Assembly (NCBI GenBank): GCA_026008535.1
Contig: BRKX01000011.1
Coordinates: 49,398,183-49,462,182 of the forward strand
Source: Perilla frutescens
Lineage: Eukaryota > Streptophyta > Magnoliopsida > Lamiales > Lamiaceae
Length of the DNA stretch: 64,000 nucleotides
Direction: 5' to 3'
In this document: one piece after another, positions 44,101 to 56,555 of the stretch
Layout of the letters: every line of letters starts with the position of its first letter
Numbering within the stretch: the first letter of the stretch is position 1
Translations under genes and position numbers: made by a program
The notes under the pieces: generated by a model
What the model was told of the DNA's origin: nothing
What the model saw: only the letters and a program-made list of their open reading frames with translations
Database searches by the model: none

Positions 44101-47100
44101 ATATCCAGGTTTGTGCTTAAATTATTGTTTTGAGTTTGAGAGGGTGTTTGATTCTACTTGTTGTGCCAAAGATTTGAAGATCTTGACCATGTCTTTCTTC
44201 ATTGTTCCTTCTCACTCAGACTTTGGTATAGAGTGCTAAATGAGTTAGGCATGCAGTGGACTCTGCCATGATCGATCAATGATTTATTTTTAAAATGTCG
44301 AAGTGTTATGGGGGATCGTTTTTCAAACTCTATGTTGGTTTGTGTTCAGAAAGGAATAGGAGAATCTTCTAGGATAAAGAAGATTCTTTAGAGGAGGTGT
44401 GGGATGTAGTTAAGTTTAGAGTTGCATGGTAGGCCTCGAATCACAAAGATTTTAAGGTCTTTCTGTGCTAGATATCACTAGAGTTTGGAGTTGTATTTGT
44501 AGCAAGGTTGGTTTTTCCTTTGGGAATTCTCATCCCTTTGTAATTAATACCTTTTATTTTTGTAAAGAAGTTGTTTCTCATAAAAAAAATATACGTCATA
44601 ATGTCATGCTGAAATGTTTCTGATAAGAAACTCCCCTCTTTTAGCTCTCAGACTTTCTAAAAACATATTTCTGATTTACAGGAAGCGTTCTCACACCTTA
44701 TTGGTGAGCAGAATGAACTTACCCAAGAGTTGGCATCTCAGGGCCTTAGTATTGTTTATGAACTCGGTGATGATTCTATGAAGAAAAATTTGGTTAATGC
44801 ACTTGTTGGAACTCTAACTAGCTCTGGGAAGAGGAAAAGAGCTGTAAAGGTCAGGATATATGGCTTCATGATCCTTTGTCCAGACATTGCTTATTTATAT
44901 TTTATTTTTTCTCTGTGTTTTTCTTAGTCTATTCTTATGGGTATAATTTTCAGCTGGTTGAGGACACTGAAGTGTTCCAAGAGGGTGCCTTTGGTGAAAG
45001 TCCTACTGGAGGAAAACTGAGCACTTACAAGGAGCTCTGTGGCCTCGCTAACGAGATGGGACAGCCTGACTTAATCTATAAATTTATGGATTTAGCCAAT
45101 TACCAGGCTTCCCTTAATTCAAAAAGAGGCGCTGCTTTTGGGTTTTCTAAAATAGCCAAGCTTGCAGGGGATGCCTTACAACCTTACCTCCGTGCATTGA
45201 TTCCCAGACTTGTTCGCTATCAATATGATCCTGATAAGAATGTACAGGTGCTGATCACTCAGTGCTCTATGTCAATTGAAAGTCTTGGCTTGTCAGAGTG
45301 CCAAGTATCATTCAGTTTACAATTTTAACTCTGAAGTTTCATTGATATGATACTAATGAATCTACATTCTTTGCTTTCTTTGCTCCATGTTGCCCCAAAC
45401 CTTTGCTACTGTGTTTTCTCTCTTTTTTATATCGGTGGATGACCTGAAACATGAGCTCCTTTTTTTCTTTCTAATAACTAGTCTCCTCCCCGTTCATCTT
45501 AACTATATTTGATTTATGCATCATCAGGATGCAATGGCACACATCTGGAAATCATTGGTAGCAGATTCAAAGAGAGCAATCGATGAACATCTGGACCTTA
45601 TTTTTGATGATCTATTGATACAATGTGGATCTAGGCTTTGGCGGTCCAGGGAGGCTTCTTGTCTTGCTCTTGCAGATATACTCCAAGGGCGAAAATTTGA
45701 CCAGGTTCCTATCTAGAGTTATCCTTTTACCGTTTTTTTGATTTGGGAACAGTTTTTACTTAAACACCTTGACATCAAGGCTTCTGGTAGGTGAATCTAA
45801 GTCCTTCACAGTTACTTTGTCAAAGTCAATCACTTCTGGTTTAGTTTTTCCTTATACTAATACCTAGTTCTACATTTTGAAATATGTAATATCAACTCGT
45901 AAAACTCTGGTTTGGATTTTCTATTTTATTTTTGTCGATTTCTAGTTTCTGTATATGAAAACAGAGGCACCTTTGAGGAGGGTAAGAACACAACCACACA
46001 AGCCAAAAACAGTGAGACATATTTATCTGGTTGTCAAAATAAAGGAAGGACAAAAGAAGGCAACATTTGTGTTTCTCCATTTGAGTAGGAGACAAATGCA
46101 AATACCTAATCATATTGCACATTTAATGAAGCTGAGTGATTCAAAAGCCCCTTGATAACTTTGTAGCTTTTGAGCCTATGTTGCTAGGGCCTGCACATTC
46201 TTTTGGTGGTTTGACCTTTTCAGGATTTCGGAAAATTCCTCCAAAGTACCAGTTTTGCGTCAAGTATCCTGGCCCCACCACGAGATAATGAATAGTATTA
46301 AAAGCTTAGACTTATAAGAGATTTAAAGTGCAGAATAGAAATAATATATTTAGACATTTTTTTTCAACTTATAACTACACTGTGGAAGAAAAATAAAAGA
46401 GTCATGGCTCATGCAAAGATAACCCTATGTATGGTTTGATTCTTAAGGTCCCCCTAAACAAGTAACCCTGGATTTTAAGTGCAGAATAAATATAATATAT
46501 TTAGACATTTTTTTCCAACTTATAACTACGCCGTGGAAGAAAAATAAAAGAGTCGTGGCTCATGCAAAGATAACCCTATGTATGGTTTGATTCTTAAGGT
46601 CCCCCTAAAAAAGTAACTCTGGCTTAAAATTGAAACTGATAACCAGGCTAAGGCAAGTGCTTGTATTTCCAAGGAACTAATATGGAAGAATGCGAGTTTT
46701 GAAGTCACGTATGTTACAGTTTGATGTTGGTGGGAATTGATTTGTAAAGATCTTTCTTGTTAGGGTTATTAGATAAAGCATCAACATCCTTGAGAAGTAC
46801 ATTTTTACCTAGGCGTTCCACTTCTCTATGTCATGGATATATGTATTAATGGTATAAGCTGAGCCTGTAGCTGAATTTTTATGACTGGTCACTGACACCA
46901 ACTCTGGTTCACTGAGGCCATTAATGCTGTAATGAACTTCTTTTAGTTTCCCGCATTACACATTGTTTTCGTAAGATTTTCTAGGTTCACATCTCATATA
47001 ACGCAGTATGCTAGCTAGTTTGAAATGGCCTATCCTGAGAGATGTTGATATGACTATTCTCTTAAGAACATCTCTGCTGATGTCATAGGTTGAGAAACAT

Positions 47101-50100
47101 TTGAAAAGTATATGGATAGCTGCTTTTCGGGCCATGGATGACATAAAAGAAACCGTCAGAAATGCTGGTGACAGGTTGTGTCGTGCTGTTGCATCATTAA
47201 CTGGGAGGTTATGCGATGTTTCCCTTACACCAGTTTCGGAGGCGAGGCAGACAATGGCTATAGTTTTGCCTTTGTTGTTGACAGACGGCATAATGAGTAA
47301 GGTTGAAAATATTCGCAAGGCTTCCATTGGTATGGTTACGAAGCTTGCTAAGGTAAGTCATGTGGCTTTAAGAAACATAATGAAAATCACATTTTTTTAC
47401 ATACTCTTGGTGGCTCTTGTTTCACTTAACTTTGTTAAAATACTCTTGGTGGCTCTCATTTCACTTAAATTTTATTCACGTGTAAGGGGTTCTTGAATTC
47501 ATCTCTTCAGTTTACATCATTTATTCTACGCACATATACTGTATATCATGCCTTCTCCCAGCTATGTTGTTCAAGTTTTCGATCATGGAAGGTTTTGTTA
47601 CCGTACTTTACAGCTATCTAATGGAAGCTCCATATTCTTGAAAAGGTCTCCATACTTCCTTTAACTGCGTGTTTCCTTGTGTTTTGCTGGTGGCCTATAT
47701 CTACTTGCTGTCCTATATTTGTTCATTTCCGGCTCCAACAATTGGTAACCTTATTAGCTAAGGGCAAAACACCTTTTCTAGATGATAATATCCTTATTTC
47801 TGTTTTCCTGGGAAGCCTTCTCCTCACAAAATTGTATTGAGTTTGAAAATAAATTTTCTCATCTTCGACTTTGATGGCTAAAGTGATTCTGTTGTATTTT
47901 CATGGTTAGAACACAATTGATGGATGTATTCTCACTGCCTATTTTCTTGCCCATGGTGGTTTATTTTTCTATTTACATTTACAGGGTGCAGGAATTGCAA
48001 TTCGCCCATACTTGAATGATCTTGTGTGTTGTATGCTGGAAAGCCTGTCAAGCCTTGAAGATCAAGGAATGAATTATGTTGAGGTCTGATCACTAATGAT
48101 CTTATGAACATTCAAATTGTTCCATTAACCTAGACACTAATTTTCACTTTCTTTTTTCTTTTCCTTTTCCACATTTTGTTGATGATTTTACTAATCCATA
48201 ATCTAGATGTTATTAACTTGTGACATTTTATTGATTTTCTTTACTGTTCCCCCTTATGCTATAACAATTATTTTCTTGCTGTTTCCTAGATGCATGCAGA
48301 AAATGTGGGGATACAGGCTGAAAAACTAGAAAACTTGAGGATTTCAATTGCCAAAGGATCTCCAATGTGGGAAACTCTTGAATTCTGCATAGATGTCGTT
48401 GACCCCCATTCCCTAGAACTATTGGTTCCTCGACTTAGTCAGCTGGTCCGTTCTGGCATTGGCTTGAACACGAGGTATTTTTGCAAATACTTATACATTT
48501 AATAACTCAGTTAATTAAGGCTCCAATAGCCATACAGATAGCATGCAGATTCAGTTATACTTAGTTTATTAATTTATTGGTACTTGAGATACTTTTAGGA
48601 ATTTAGTGCAATTAGGTGGAAGAAATATGTCAGCAGTTCGCTGCAACTGATGGCAGATTTATGGTTTGACCGCATAAACTCCATATTAGTAAGTGTAGAG
48701 ATTTCACATATTACTGATACTATTAAAAATTAACCTAATATGTCTGGATGTTACTGTGTTATGTTTGGCCTAGGTAAGTGATGTTCCCTAGTCTGGGATG
48801 CATCATTTGCTCATAATTTTGAACTCTTATTTCGTGACCTTAAGCTCTCACCTTCTGCAGTATCACTACGAAAATTTATTCTTGATATTTTTAGTCGTTT
48901 AGTTAGGAGTACTAGCATAGGTTTTCAATCCAATATGTTGAGACACCATAGATATGAGGTCCATTATTACTTGTTAAAAGTAAAATGAATTTTTCAACGT
49001 AATGGTATTCTTGATTTCAAGTCAATATCGTTTACCTCACACAGTGGCAAATGATTTTTCAATCAGCTGTTGAAGATTATTTCTCAAAAAACTGAATTCG
49101 TCTTTATAAGCCCTGAATGTTTTTCATATAAATAATTCTGCCAGACTATTTTATGCTATATTATATGGTCAATATAATTATAAATATATATATATAAGCT
49201 AAAAAATGCTCTGTTTATATATTTATAAGCTTTCTGTTCACATGACTTTTGATAAAGTGTGTGTGTGTGTGTGTGTGTGTATATGTTGTGTGGTTTGTAC
49301 CTGCCAATACATTGATCACATTACTGTTTAGTGCTATTTTCCAATTCTAGCTCACAAAAGCTCAAATTAATGATAGGATTGCAGTACTTTGGGAATTTAT
49401 GCCCTCGCATGGATTCTTAGCTTTTGAACTGGTACTGCCAAGTGCCAATATCTTCTAATTACTACATATCTAATTTTTACAATTATTCTACTACCTTTTT
49501 ACAGGGTTGGTGTCGCTAACTTTATCAGCCTGCTAGTTCAAAAAGTTGGTCTTGACATCAAGCCATTCACGACTATGCTATTGAAGATTTTACTTCCAGT
49601 TGTTAAGGATGAAAGAAGTGCTTCATCACGACGTGCCTTGGCAAATGCTTGTGCAATGATTTTGAAGTATGCAGCTCCGGCTCAGGCACAGAAATTGATT
49701 GAAGATACTGCACGTTTGCATTCTGGAGATAGGAATGATCAGGTTGCGTGTGCAATCCTATTGAAAAGCTATGCATCGACAGCTGCTGATACATTAAATG
49801 GATATCAAACCATTATAGTTCCAGTTATTTTTGTTTCAAGGTTAAGTCAGCTTCTTTTATTGTTTTGATGATTGCTATTATGATGTAAAAAATCCTTTTA
49901 TTTGTAGAAAGTTCAGCCACATGGCTATATTTTCTTGTCATGCATTTCCAGTTATCTCATGATCAATTTGGCCTTTACAAACAATGCATCTGCATGCTTA
50001 GGATAGATGACTTGGAACATCATGGTGTAAAGTAAAGATATCTGGGGATTTAGGTATTTACAGTATTTTATAATAGATGGCCAGAACAGCTTCTGCCTTT

Positions 50101-53100
50101 CCCTTACATTTTCCTCAAAGAACAACTAAAATGTGCTTGAATTGTTGCTGCTGTGTTAAACAATAATATGCCTATGCTGGAAGATATGAATTACAATCAT
50201 AGATGGATATGATGGAAAACTTGTTGAGAATTAGTTATAAAACTTTCCTGCAATGTTGAGTTATGGTAATACCTTCTCAGGTCTTCATATTGTAGGTGAA
50301 AATACTGGGCAGATAGAGTTCCTTATTGGGGATTAAATGTGGAAAATTAGAGGACAAATATGGTTCTGCTAATTCGTCATCCTGTGCAACTTTTAAATGG
50401 AAAAATAGAGATGGAAAAATGAGTTCCTATTTGAGGGCTCTGATGTATTCTGTTTCTGATAGACATCTTAGATTTACAGGAATCTATATCACAGCTGTAT
50501 CCTAGACTGTAAGATTACATATCCCATGTAGATTGACCAAGACTGTAAAATATTTATTGGTTTTCCACTGAGGCCTATCTTTCAAAATTTAATTTATCTG
50601 GGAAATAAACTTTAAAGGCATCTGCTTCAGATAATCACAGACAGTAATTCAAATTATGCATTGATTTTCTTTTTTTGGAACAGTTTAATAGTCACGGAGG
50701 CTTGTATTTATCTATAACATTGTTTTGGAACAATAATTTGGAAATCTTTTACATGCGTTTGCAACTGTTTGGGTGATTGGTGTTGATTCTGTAATCAGCA
50801 CTTAATGGCTAATGCTGTATTCATGGATTCTGTGCTTGACTGCTTGGGTTGTTACTTAGTAGAATGTTCCACTTTTTTATTTTTCTTGAAGAATCGTCAT
50901 TTGAAGGGAATAGTGATTCAAACTATTTGATTTATAGGCTTCAGCATCTGGGATATACAATCCTACCTGTTGAAGCCTGTTAGAAGGTCAAGTCATTTAG
51001 TGTAATATCATACAGATCTGAAATCCATATTTTCAATCATTTAGTTATTCCTATCAGCATGGAATTTTCTTTTCTGCTTCTCTTCTTTTTAACGATACAT
51101 TAATACCCATGTTCTAAAACACATCCTTATGTTCTGCAGATTTGAAGATGACAAGACTATTTCTAGTTTGTACGAGGACTTGTGGGATGAAAACATGAGC
51201 AATGAAAGGATAACTCTTCAACTATTCTTGGGAGAAATTGTTGATCTTATTAATGAAGGAATCATGTCGTCCTCATGGGCAAGTAAAAAGAAGGTATGTT
51301 TAATCTTTCCTCTCCCTAGTGAAGCTTCTTTTTTCTTAACCAGGATAATAGAAGTTACCATGTGTGGTCACACTATTCTTCCTATTGCTAGTTCACTTAT
51401 TTGGCATGGGAAAAGTTGGAATCGTTAAAATTCATCTTTCTGAATGTGCAGGCATCACTAGCGATATGTAAGCTCGGTGAAGTCCTTGGTGAATCACTAT
51501 CTTCGCATCATAGTGTTTTATTGTCCTCTTTGATGAAGGAAATTCCTGGGCGTTTATGGGAGGTATGGATATTTTTGAAATGGTACTTAATCATCTTTTC
51601 TTTTTAAAAGATAAAAAAGGGGTTATGCTTGCAATTGGAAAATGCTAATACAAGGGATTACGCGACACGGATTATTTGGGGGCAACAAATTAAAGTAAAA
51701 AACTTATGAGCCTCTCTAACTAACTGATGAAACAAGGATACCTTTCTCTAGCAAGCAGTAAAATAATTGAAACTACCTCATTGGAGAGGAGTAAAGCCTG
51801 AGTGAAAGATGATACAATGGATCATTGGGGAATGTATTGAGCAAAGAATGGTATTCTTGATATTTAAAATCCCTGAAATACTATAACTTTGCCTTTGGAC
51901 TTACTGAAAGCCATGGGACATATGTATTACCTCTTCTAGGAGTGTAGAGCTTTGCTGCCAATTGCTTTTAAAGTTGCAGTGGCAAAATATCATAGAACTA
52001 TCTAATCATCTGCCAATAATATTTCTTTCGTATGGTATGCATCTTCTCATCTGACTTTTCTGGATTCCCGGTTCTGTTGACTTGTCTCTTGTGCTGTAGC
52101 TACAAATTATTAGTGAGCCAGTAATCTGTCAACAATAGTTTTATTTTTGTAATATGGTCTTCATTTGTCTATCTACATGACAGGGAAAGGAGGTTTTATT
52201 AAATGCATTATCTGCCCTTTGTACTTCATGCCATGAAGCAATTTCTGCATCCAATCCTGATGCTCCTAATGCTATATTGAGCCTTATATCTTCTGCGTGC
52301 ACAAAGAGAACACCAAAATATCGCGAAGCAGCTTTTTGCTCTCTTGAGCAGGTATGCCAAGTTATCTTTCTGTGCTCATTGCTATTTCCGGTCCTTGATG
52401 CACTGTTCTTTACCTTGCCATATGGCTGTTCAATTTCTTTTCTGCATGTTGGATTAATTAAATCATATTATACATGCCATCAGTGCAAAAGTCATGTTTA
52501 TTGCATGAACAAATACATGGTACTAAGCCACTGGCCTTTTGGTGAAGACGAGTAAGTGAAAGAAGCAACAGCATTGTATCACTTGCAGTGAGGTTTTTTT
52601 TAGAGATAAGAGAGATGTAAAATGACACCATTAATGATTGTCTGACAAAGACAATTCTGAAAAGGGTTTAGCAAAATTGATATCTGGCAAGAAAATGGAT
52701 ATATAATAAGCATTCTAATGGAAAGTTGATAGTAAGACTTGAGAGATTATATTGCTTATCATAGCACTAATTTTCAGATTTTTTTTTACTGCATTCTCTG
52801 GAATCTTTTTTGGCTTAAATCTTATTTCTCTTTTTTTATTCCATTTTTAGGTTATCAAGGCATTCAACAAGCCTGAGTTCTTTAATATGGTTATTCCATC
52901 CCTGCTGGAGATGAGCAATTCTCTCTCCCATACCAAATCAGGTAGGGATAATTTATTTACAAATCCAGGTTCCATGATAGTCCCTCTTAAAATGAGAAGA
53001 GAACATCAGACTTTGATGCCATTAGCTATCTACAATAAATTTTGTCATTAACATTTTGAAATATTTTTATGCCAGTGTTATGGATGTTCCAATTTTCTTT

Positions 53101-54909
53101 TGAAATCTGATTACCTTTTTATAAATGTGGGACTATGTCATTGCTTTCACTGTGTATCAACATGATCTCAGTGAAAGCTCGTTTTATGAGTATAGATGCA
53201 GAAGTAAAGTCCACAGAGAAAACCCATCATACTTTTATCTAGAATTTTAGCCGTGTCTCTATGATTTGAGTCTTCTTTAATTTTGTTCCTTGAAATTGTT
53301 TAGTTCTCATGTATTCGACTAATGATACTAAATTTTACAAAATTCACTAGACTATTTCAATATTTAAGAGAGGTTTGCTTACGAGGATTTTCTTTCTAGA
53401 ATTATGTATTAATGAGCGTTAATGTTAGTCTTACCTTGGTCTCTATGATATGAAGCCAAATGAGTTTTCTCATTGCTTTATGAATAAAACTAAACACATT
53501 ACCTCTGAATGGATGTCATTATAATCCTCTCTTTTGTTTTATTATGCTTGTAACTTCGCATTCTTTTAGATGATACGTTGACCTTTCCTTTTCCCATCTA
53601 AATTGGCTATTCAAACACATACAAACTTCAAGTGATCTCACCTATCTGAAAATTGTAACCTATCAGTGAACATCATGCTTCATATTTTATCCACTTATGA
53701 GACATCAAGAAATTGTTTCATTACCAGCAGGTCATGTACTCGAATTTTGTTCTCTATAAATCAATACCCACCAGTGTCCAACTACTGTTATCTCAATAAA
53801 AGAGATCAAAGGAGATTTTCCTTTTTCCTATACATATATATATATTAATAAATAGATGTTTTCCTGTTTTAGGCATGTCAGTTATTGGCTGAAAATAAGT
53901 TTATTTAACGACTCATATTTTATTGTGACACATGAGGTAATTAGTCTAAGCACTCTTTTTGCAGATGCAGACGAAACAGATACTTCACCAGCTTCTTTAC
54001 AAGAAAAAATACTGAATTGCATTACTGCTTGCATCCATGTAGCTTGTATTGCTGATATCATCGAGCAACAGAAAAACTTCATAAATTTGTATTTATTATC
54101 TCTCTCACCTAAATTCCCATGGACAGGTAGGTGCCTTCACTTAGAATCCATAAACTATTTTCCCCTCCTAATCATATTATATCATAATCAAGTTGTATCC
54201 CTTTTGTGTATTGGACAGTTAAATTGTCAGCCTTTTCTTCTACTAAAGAGCTTTGCTCAAAGCTGCATAGTAATATCAACAACTCGCAAGATGGTTCCTT
54301 GCTTGCCATTGTAACTGCTTTTATTCACGAGGTAATTTCAGGTCCCACAGTTCTGCAATACACCAGAAAACACATTTATCGGCTCTAATCTGGCATCTAA
54401 ATATTTGCAGTTATTTTATACTCTGTCGCCTGAATTGCTTAAATCCCTGCGTACAGTAAAAATTGGGCAGGTATGATTCTTTCCAATTCTCTCTCAGTTT
54501 AACTGTAGAAATGTATGTATTCTTTCTTAAGTTTTTCCATTCATGCATTATGCATTAGTACAACTTGTGCCTGAATTTTTTGTCGGGCAGCTAATGGAAC
54601 AGAATATAGTCGCGACAGGGAACACATTTTTACCTTACAGGCAGAGAAAGATATCGACATGAATTTGCACTGAATTGAATTATTAATGTGATAATTATGG
54701 AACAATCTCAGGTTCATATAGCAGCTGCTGAATGTCTTGTGGAGTTGACGAATGAGTTAAAGGCTGCTCCCCCAGTCCATTGGAAGGAGCTAGAGTTTAT
54801 GAGTGAGCTTCTTGAACTCTCGGAAATCGAAAAGAACGAGCAGGCAAAGTCTTTGTTGAGGAAATGCATCGAAATCCTTGGAATGATTAAAGATGATGTG
54901 AAACCCTGA
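29660..54909 (+). CDS. ECM29: Proteasome adaptor and scaffold protein ECM29
   Basis: Thirty-five exons join into one 5436-nt frame (1811 residues), the usual plant ECM29 length. Exons: 29660-29863, 30709-30876, 30955-31044, 31291-31427, 31529-31616, 31759-31841, 31943-32049, 32254-32406, 34925-34989, 35539-35626, 35726-35804, 35888-35996, 36077-36136, 36250-36368, 40993-41371, 41443-41627, 41722-41794, 43123-43273, 43397-43566, 43761-44108, 44682-44849, 44954-45247, 45528-45704, 47089-47352, 47985-48083, 48290-48474, 49505-49840, 51140-51293, 51452-51562, 52184-52351, 52851-52941, 53965-54126, 54219-54331, 54411-54470, 54712-54909. All are GT-AG with consistent phase. The protein is a helical ARM/HEAT-repeat solenoid. 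The conserved N-terminal Ecm29 region includes HEPVIKKGEELLKKNASG, LRVRLMSIFCRSI and RFCAVRWATSLFDLKHCPSR; later landmarks are KRGAAFGFSKIAKLAGD, SRLWRSREASCLALADILQG and a C-terminal KSLLRKCIEILGMIK. Known family role: binds the 26S proteasome, bridging regulatory and core particles, and helps in quality control and localisation. No disabling mutation was seen despite many intronic insertions. Confidence 0.95.
33054..34295 (-). mobile_element. Complete small LTR retrotransposon (TRIM-like) in ECM29 intron 8
   Basis: Two similar LTRs, 33059-33379 (321 bp) and 33975-34290 (316 bp), each read TGATG...CATCA and flank a roughly 595-bp interior. Direct repeats ATAAG (33054-33058 and 34291-34295) are the 5-bp target duplication. 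On the minus strand the right LTR is followed by TGGTATCAGAGT (33972-33961), a tRNA-Met primer-binding site, and the other end has a CCCCGGTGAATGATGGAGA stretch before the 3' LTR. Total length is 1232 bp. It is antisense to ECM29. The LTRs differ at scattered positions, so the insertion is not very recent. Confidence 0.88.
33381..33935 (-). pseudogene. Residual coding region of the TRIM-like element
   Basis: On the minus strand a frame beginning near MAANIFHGLF (about 33903) contains two copies of an acidic YDGPPIFD motif (VNDGYDGPPIFDEE and GGDYDGPPIFDDG). It then passes through a frame change near 33680 into a second frame (YNSKKESPAILAPRVD, FGGFIFVFSNKKYADYLRSH-like text) ending at 33381. 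No gag, protease or polymerase domain is recognised. The acidic repeats resemble linker regions of plant retrotransposon polyproteins, but I cannot assign them. It is probably a decayed leftover rather than a working gene. Confidence 0.4.
34385..34615 (+). pseudogene. LINE zf-RVT fragment in ECM29 intron 8
   Basis: The frame reads TWCMLYRHIVESEDHIFIHC followed by FFVQFLLSKVLSKLRLVW. The C..C...ES.DHifiHC...a..lW pattern is the zinc-binding tail that follows the reverse transcriptase in plant LINEs. It is only a 3' fragment, on the same strand as ECM29. Confidence 0.6.
38110..38668. mobile_element. Mutator-type MITE, GGGAGTTTCTGTTTGCACC family, copy 2, nested in hAT
   Basis: Starts GGGAGTTTCTGTTTGCACCC and ends GTGCAAACAGAAACTCCC (559 bp). 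It is flanked by ATATATATA on both sides, consistent with a 9-bp duplication but lying in TA-rich DNA. The interior carries about ten TTCGAA words, many as GTTCGAAA or TTCGAACA. It shares its termini and interior style with the MITE at 25440 and the PMD element at 61273. Confidence 0.85.
38739..38832. mobile_element. Stowaway (Tc1/mariner) MITE, 90 bp, nested in hAT
   Basis: TA-CTCCCTCCTCCCAATAGC opens and GCTATTGGGACGGAGGGAG-TA closes. The two ends are long inverted repeats, with TA target duplications at 38739-38740 and 38831-38832. A compact, almost fully palindromic element. Confidence 0.9.
39490..39735 (+). pseudogene. LINE reverse-transcriptase-region relic
   Basis: The text around 39600-39660 reads (with frame shifts) as GNISMRNKVLGKWWW. 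The ..N..l..KW.WR pattern is common at the end of plant LINE reverse transcriptase regions. A further piece may continue after the MITE at 40480-40680. Heavily decayed. Confidence 0.4.
39733..40482. mobile_element. Tourist-like (PIF/Harbinger) MITE
   Basis: The body is 39736-40479 (744 bp). It starts GGGGATGACTGGTATG and ends CATACCAACCATGCCC, with TAA duplications at 39733-39735 and 40480-40482. Subterminal GGAATGGAATGG-type repeats occur at both ends. There is no transposase. Confidence 0.8.
44140..44600 (+). pseudogene. LINE 3'-end relic in ECM29 intron 20
   Basis: One frame reads FEDLDHVFLHCSFSLRLWYR then VLNELGMQW, the zf-RVT tail of a LINE. Further on ERNRRIF and EEVWDVVKFRVAWWA, typical of the last part of plant LINE ORF2, can be read with small frame breaks. 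An A-rich tail follows near 44580. It is in the same orientation as ECM29. Confidence 0.6.
46321..46622. repeat. 151-bp tandem duplication in ECM29 intron 23
   Basis: GTGCAGAATA...ATAATATATTTAGACATTT recurs at an offset of 151 bases, continuing through GAGTCATGGCTCATGCAAAG and GGTCCCCCTAAA. The copies differ at only a few positions. Confidence 0.9.
47402..47479. repeat. 39-bp tandem duplication at start of ECM29 intron 24
   Basis: TACTCTTGGTGGCTCT begins at 47402 and 47441 and is followed both times by TTTCACTTAA. Confidence 0.85.
49256..49281. repeat. (GT)n microsatellite in ECM29 intron 26
   Basis: About a dozen uninterrupted GT dinucleotides followed by ATATG. Confidence 0.9.
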
Positions 54910-56555
54910 GCTAAAATTGCTGAAAGATATTGTTACATCTCTCATCGTTCACTTTCTCTGTTTGTATCTCCACACTTATTACATTCATTCACACAAAACA
55001 GAGTAAAGTTTAGAGAGAGAGAGAGAGAGAATGCAAGAGTCTATGCTGTACAATAATAACTTTTTAGTGGGAAGGCATTTCTCCTCCAAGGCTGTATAAT
55101 TATTCAGAGATACGAATTTCTTAATTTCACATATAATTTAACTAACATTATATGGTTTTGCAAGTGAAAATGTTCACATTCATGAAACCCTCGTATTTAT
55201 TTTATTTGTACTAAATGACTAGTTTGGGGACGAAATATGTAATTTGCCTTTTTCTTTGTTACAATTCTAAGCATTCACCCACAGTGGTCCTATGATGCCC
55301 AAGTTTCAAAGAAGAATTTTATAGTTATCATAATTAGTATAAGCTACATTCATGCGAGACATGAACATTTTGTTTTCATTGGGAATAATAGTTTGGTGGT
55401 TAGATAGTTTAATGAATATGATCTAATTCATCATTTGTATACTTCACAATGCATTAAGAAAAAAGAGTTTGATAAATCATATCTCATCGAAATATTACTC
55501 ATTTAATCACGCAAAACCAAAACAATCAAGAATCTTGTAGTATCCACCTATTTGAAACCAGGAAAAATAAATATTGAACTAAGTTGAATAATTTCGAGTA
55601 GTTCAAATTATCCACCAAAGTAACCAAGACATGCTTATGAATAAGAAATTACAAGATTTTTTGCTTCAAAAAAGAAAGTAATAAACCTCAACAGTGTTAA
55701 ATAGAGAGCTGCCTTTTACAATGAAATATGCAATTCCGGAATGAAATTTAATGATGCCTTCTTCCTTTCAGGTTTGGAATGTTGAATAGAAAGTCCCAAT
55801 AAACGACTTGGAATGAACTAAAAGATTTCAATCCTTCACAATAATTTGTACTACAGGCAAACTACTAAAGTTGGATTAATTAAAATTTATCAATATAACG
55901 TTAGAATGTGGAAACCAATAACACAGGAAATTATATAATGTGTGGTGGGTACCTCCATTGTACTCGCACTACACACATCCAAAGTTCATGCCCATATTTG
56001 ACATAAACCTGTGAATATATAACACCAAAATCTCACATTATTTCACTACTTTTTGCTAACCCTGCAGCTTTCAATGTTCAGAAAATGTTGTTTCTAACGA
56101 CCTAGCAAAAGTTTTTGTGTAACCCTAAAAAAAATGTGTGTTTCTGTAATAGCATGCTCATTCCTCTTAACAAAAGTGCAGAACCTACCTCAGCACTACA
56201 CAAACAACCAGCAGATAAAATACTGTGCAAAAATCTGGTTACCATACATATCAACCATCAGAGAACGGAATGCGACTAGCCAAAAACATGCATAGAAACA
56301 ATCGCAGATAACAAAAACAGATCCAAAATATTTTACCATTATCCAGATGTGGATAAATAACACACTGGTTCCAAATTAAAATTTAATCCAACAAAAAGTA
56401 TGTCTAAGCATCAGCCAAAAAGACTGTAGGACGGTCCAACGTAAGAAAACCAGATAAATGAGGAGACAAGAGCCGCCTTTACCTAATATAACCAGAACAT
56501 GTTCAGTTTGACGCCTGAATACTTGAAAAGGCTCAAGAACTGGGGATAAACAGAA
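54910..56555. other. Convergent intergenic region between ECM29 and F-box gene
   Basis: Holds the ECM29 3' untranslated region with a (GA)n run at about 55013-55030, and the F-box gene's 3' flank. The rest is AT-rich without coding signal or recognisable insertion. Confidence 0.5.
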
